This document shows positions 4,585 through 6,506 of a stretch of 6,506 nt of DNA, in pieces (the stretch's first letter is position 1; each line of letters opens with the position of its first letter). This stretch comes from an uncultured Nitrosotalea sp. Its GTDB lineage: Archaea; Thermoproteota; Nitrososphaeria; Nitrososphaerales; Nitrosopumilaceae. The notes beneath the pieces were generated by a model. That model saw nothing but the letters and a program-made list of their open reading frames with translations, was not told the DNA's origin and ran no database searches. The stretch is taken from the NCBI GenBank assembly GCA_946478655.1, contig CAMLDG010000025.1:1-6506 (forward strand). Direction: 5' to 3'. The position numbers and the translations under genes were made by a program.

Positions 4585-5703
4585 GTGAGTAGCAAAGACG
4601 AATCCATATTTAGCAAGGAAGCACTCTTGTCCACCAAACCTGGAAAAGACATTGTCAAGCAGGCATTGTTCAAAAGTAAGGGTTATCGATTATTTGACAA
4701 ATACAAGAAAGAAGCAGAAGAAGAATTTCCAAAATTTACCAAAAGATTCACCGAGGACTTACTAAGGGAGATAAAATCTGACCCTAACCCATTTGAAACC
4801 CAAGAAAAATTTGCCAAAGAAGTGGGTTCTGCTGAGATAATTCTCCAAAAATCACAGATAGATGAAGTACGAAAGAGATTGGAAAATTATGATACTCTTC
4901 TAGATAGAGTATCCAGAATACTCAATTCCAACTTTGTTAAAATGACATTTCCAGTATTTAGCGCATTGTATGATGCTTCTTCCCAGTATTTCGGAGATGA
5001 CAACGATAGCAAGAAAAAAACTGATATTATTGATGGACATATCATAGCAATTGATCTAAGCGAACCAATGGATAGGATAATGGACAAAGATGAAGATGTG
5101 GAATTTCTGGATGATTACAAGCTAATGAATCCATACATCTTGAAGCTTGCAAGAGATAAGATCTCTGTTGGCGGTAAAGAAGTGTTGGAAGAATTTGAAA
5201 GAGGATTCAAAGATGCACGGGTTGGTCAATACATTGATTTTAAATTAAAAATGAATCCTAAAAGCATATCTGAGGAAGAAATGATTCAGTGTTACAAAAA
5301 ATATAGAGCGGTCATGGGAACTGCTGGAAAGAACATGACACTTGCAAGATTTCCACTTGGAGAGATTTTTTATCTTGGAATGGCAAAAGCTGCAGAATCT
5401 GTTGGATGTGGAAATGAGATTGAGGATTCCATAAAAAATAAATTTGTTAAAGTTCCTTCTTGGCCTCTATATTACACATTTCTCACAGGCGATGTCAAAA
5501 AAGGATTTGATTTTACTATGAAGAAAAGTGACATCTATCTGGGAGAGGCACGACTTGCTCTTGAACTATTGCCAGAGAGTTTTTCACACAAGGATTTTCT
5601 TGAGTTTCTCTTCCTAACAGTAGAGCATTACAACATGTATTGGTTTAACCAACTTTCAAAAGAAAAATTATGGAAAGAATTCGAGTCCAAGATTCCCAAG
5701 TGA
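4585..5703 (+). CDS. Hypothetical protein, 372 residues, upstream of rfcL
   Basis: I do not recognise a family. The protein looks cytoplasmic and largely alpha-helical, with no signal peptide or membrane segment. Residues of about 30-60 and 80-115 are strongly charged and could form coiled coils or a helical bundle. An acidic, probably flexible stretch (YFGDDNDSKKK) lies near 137-147. The C-terminal half is rich in aromatics, including SWPLYYTFLTG and EHYNMYWFNQLSKEKLW. Only two Cys are present, and they do not form a metal site. The frame opens with TTG at 4573, which gives CHCV before SSKDE; I prefer the GTG at 4585 because of the TATA-like element 25 bp upstream. The stop is 6 bp before the first ATG of rfcL, so the two are very probably co-transcribed. 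That hints at a replication or repair connection but does not prove it. Confidence 0.85.
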   Translation: MSSKDESIFSKEALLSTKPGKDIVKQALFKSKGYRLFDKYKKEAEEEFPKFTKRFTEDLLREIKSDPNPFETQEKFAKEVGSAEIILQKSQIDEVRKRLENYDTLLDRVSRILNSNFVKMTFPVFSALYDASSQYFGDDNDSKKKTDIIDGHIIAIDLSEPMDRIMDKDEDVEFLDDYKLMNPYILKLARDKISVGGKEVLEEFERGFKDARVGQYIDFKLKMNPKSISEEEMIQCYKKYRAVMGTAGKNMTLARFPLGEIFYLGMAKAAESVGCGNEIEDSIKNKFVKVPSWPLYYTFLTGDVKKGFDFTMKKSDIYLGEARLALELLPESFSHKDFLEFLFLTVEHYNMYWFNQLSKEKLWKEFESKIPK

Positions 5704-5709
5704 TTTGAT

Positions 5710-6506
5710 ATGATGTGGTCTGAGAAATATAGGCCAAAGAACTTGCTTGAAATGGTTGGAAATGAGGAAGCAAAGGAATCCTTTGTAAAGTGGCTTGGAA
5801 AATGGATCAAAGGAACAAAACCCCTCTTATTAGTTGGTCCTCCAGGCATTGGAAAAACAACTATGGCCGTATTGGGAACAAAACAATTTGGTTATGATCT
5901 AATCAGCATGAATGCAAGTGACGTAAGGAGCAAGCAGAAAATTCAGGACATTCTCACCCCAGTTCTTGGTAATAGTAGTGTACTTGGAAAACCGATGATC
6001 TTCATTGATGAAGTAGATGGAATACACGGAAGATCTGACTTTGGTGGTGTCGATGCGTTAGTTGACATATTGAAAGAATCTACAGTGCCAATAGTTCTTG
6101 CAGCAAATTCTGACTCGTCTGACAAGATGAAATCAATAAAAAAAGTTGTGACTACGATAAAACTTAGACCACTTCCTCCTAGATTGATGCGATTGTATGT
6201 TGAAGAAATTCTGAAACGAGAAGGTGCATCAATACCAATTGGCAACATGATAAAAATGATTATTGATTCACGCGGTGATATCAGGTCAATTCTGAATTCT
6301 GCGCAGGCATTGTCTGGAGGATTTGAGCCTCAACTTGACAAGTCCTATGAAACTAATGATGTAGAAACATCTGTAAATTTATTTTTTAACGCCAAATCGC
6401 CTGAAGAAGCTCAAGCCATACTTTATTCTTTGAGAATAGACCCTAGGGAAAAAATCAATGCATTTTATTCTAGTGTAATAACAAGCTCCCTTCCCGTGAA
6501 TGTACG
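5710..6506 (+). CDS. rfcL: Replication factor C large subunit, 3' end cut by window
   Basis: RfcL is the large subunit of the archaeal clamp loader, an AAA+ ATPase that with RfcS loads the PCNA ring at primer-template junctions. The visible 265 residues start with WSEKYRPKNL, shared by RFC proteins. Walker A is GPPGIGKT at 43-50, Walker B is IFIDEVDG around D100-E101, sensor 1 is AANSD with N133, and sensor 2 is GDIRS with R192. The DEVDG-I-H-G-x-x-D-x-GG pattern and the insertion-free start favour the large over the small subunit. Complete archaeal RfcL proteins are usually 400-500 residues, so roughly half is missing beyond 6506, including the C-terminal domains. Two ATGs lie side by side (5710 and 5713); the second gives MWSEKYRP, the commoner family start, and either is possible. 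The gene sits 6 bp behind the 372-aa gene. Confidence 0.94.
   Translation, partial: MMWSEKYRPKNLLEMVGNEEAKESFVKWLGKWIKGTKPLLLVGPPGIGKTTMAVLGTKQFGYDLISMNASDVRSKQKIQDILTPVLGNSSVLGKPMIFIDEVDGIHGRSDFGGVDALVDILKESTVPIVLAANSDSSDKMKSIKKVVTTIKLRPLPPRLMRLYVEEILKREGASIPIGNMIKMIIDSRGDIRSILNSAQALSGGFEPQLDKSYETNDVETSVNLFFNAKSPEEAQAILYSLRIDPREKINAFYSSVITSSLPVNV

Noticed and set aside
4500..4673. N-terminal extension of the phosphatase (58 codons, with a hydrophobic stretch that could be a membrane anchor)
   Set aside because: It overlaps the divergent gene and both promoter elements, and the IMPase domain begins naturally at the GTG at 4499.
5628..6248. Minus-strand frames of 73 and 101 codons
   Set aside because: They are antisense to the end of the 372-aa gene and to the well-conserved AAA+ region of rfcL.
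1..6506. Mobile element, CRISPR array, prophage, toxin-antitoxin or defence genes
   Set aside because: No transposase, integrase, spaced direct repeats or terminal inverted repeats were seen, and the two tRNA genes show no duplicated 3' ends that would mark an integration site.

Overview
The window looks like a stretch of an AT-rich archaeal genome, most likely from the Nitrososphaerota (Thaumarchaeota), Nitrosopumilus-like. The grounds are TATA-type promoters placed 25-27 bp before start codons with no Shine-Dalgarno leader, an intron in the D arm of a tRNA gene with a bulge-helix-bulge-like fold, an archaeal replication factor C large subunit, and strong A/T preference at third codon positions. 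The lineage call is inference; no 16S gene is present.

Layout. (1) 1-1067, plus strand: the end of a succinate dehydrogenase/fumarate reductase membrane-anchor gene followed after 2 bp by sdhB, as the distal end of an sdh operon. (2) 1072-1392, minus strand: a short DUF59/MIP18-type protein (Fe-S assembly family) converging on sdhB with 4 bp between the stops. (3) 1443-2912, plus strand: argH, argininosuccinate lyase, divergent from the DUF59 gene across a 50-bp gap with one TATA box suitably spaced for both. (4) 3056-3265, plus strand: an unrecognised 69-aa protein with markedly different codon choice. (5) 3365-3438, minus strand: tRNA-Lys(TTT); 3537-3646, plus strand: tRNA-Asp(GTC) with a 32-nt D-loop intron and an encoded CCA. 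The two tRNA genes diverge. (6) 3687-4499, minus strand: an inositol monophosphatase/FBPase-fold sugar phosphatase, best started at a GTG. (7) 4585-5703, plus strand: an unrecognised 372-aa helical protein, followed after 6 bp by rfcL (5710 to the window end, truncated), apparently one transcription unit.

The genes are central housekeeping functions: respiration/TCA, Fe-S assembly, arginine synthesis, translation, sugar-phosphate metabolism and replication. There is no CRISPR array, insertion sequence, phage gene or toxin-antitoxin pair. No gap without a gene exceeds 150 bp. The best candidates for something new are the tRNA-Asp intron and stem mismatches, the C55 substitution in tRNA-Lys, the shared leaderless promoter between the DUF59 gene and argH, the codon-optimised 69-aa protein, and the unknown gene coupled to rfcL.
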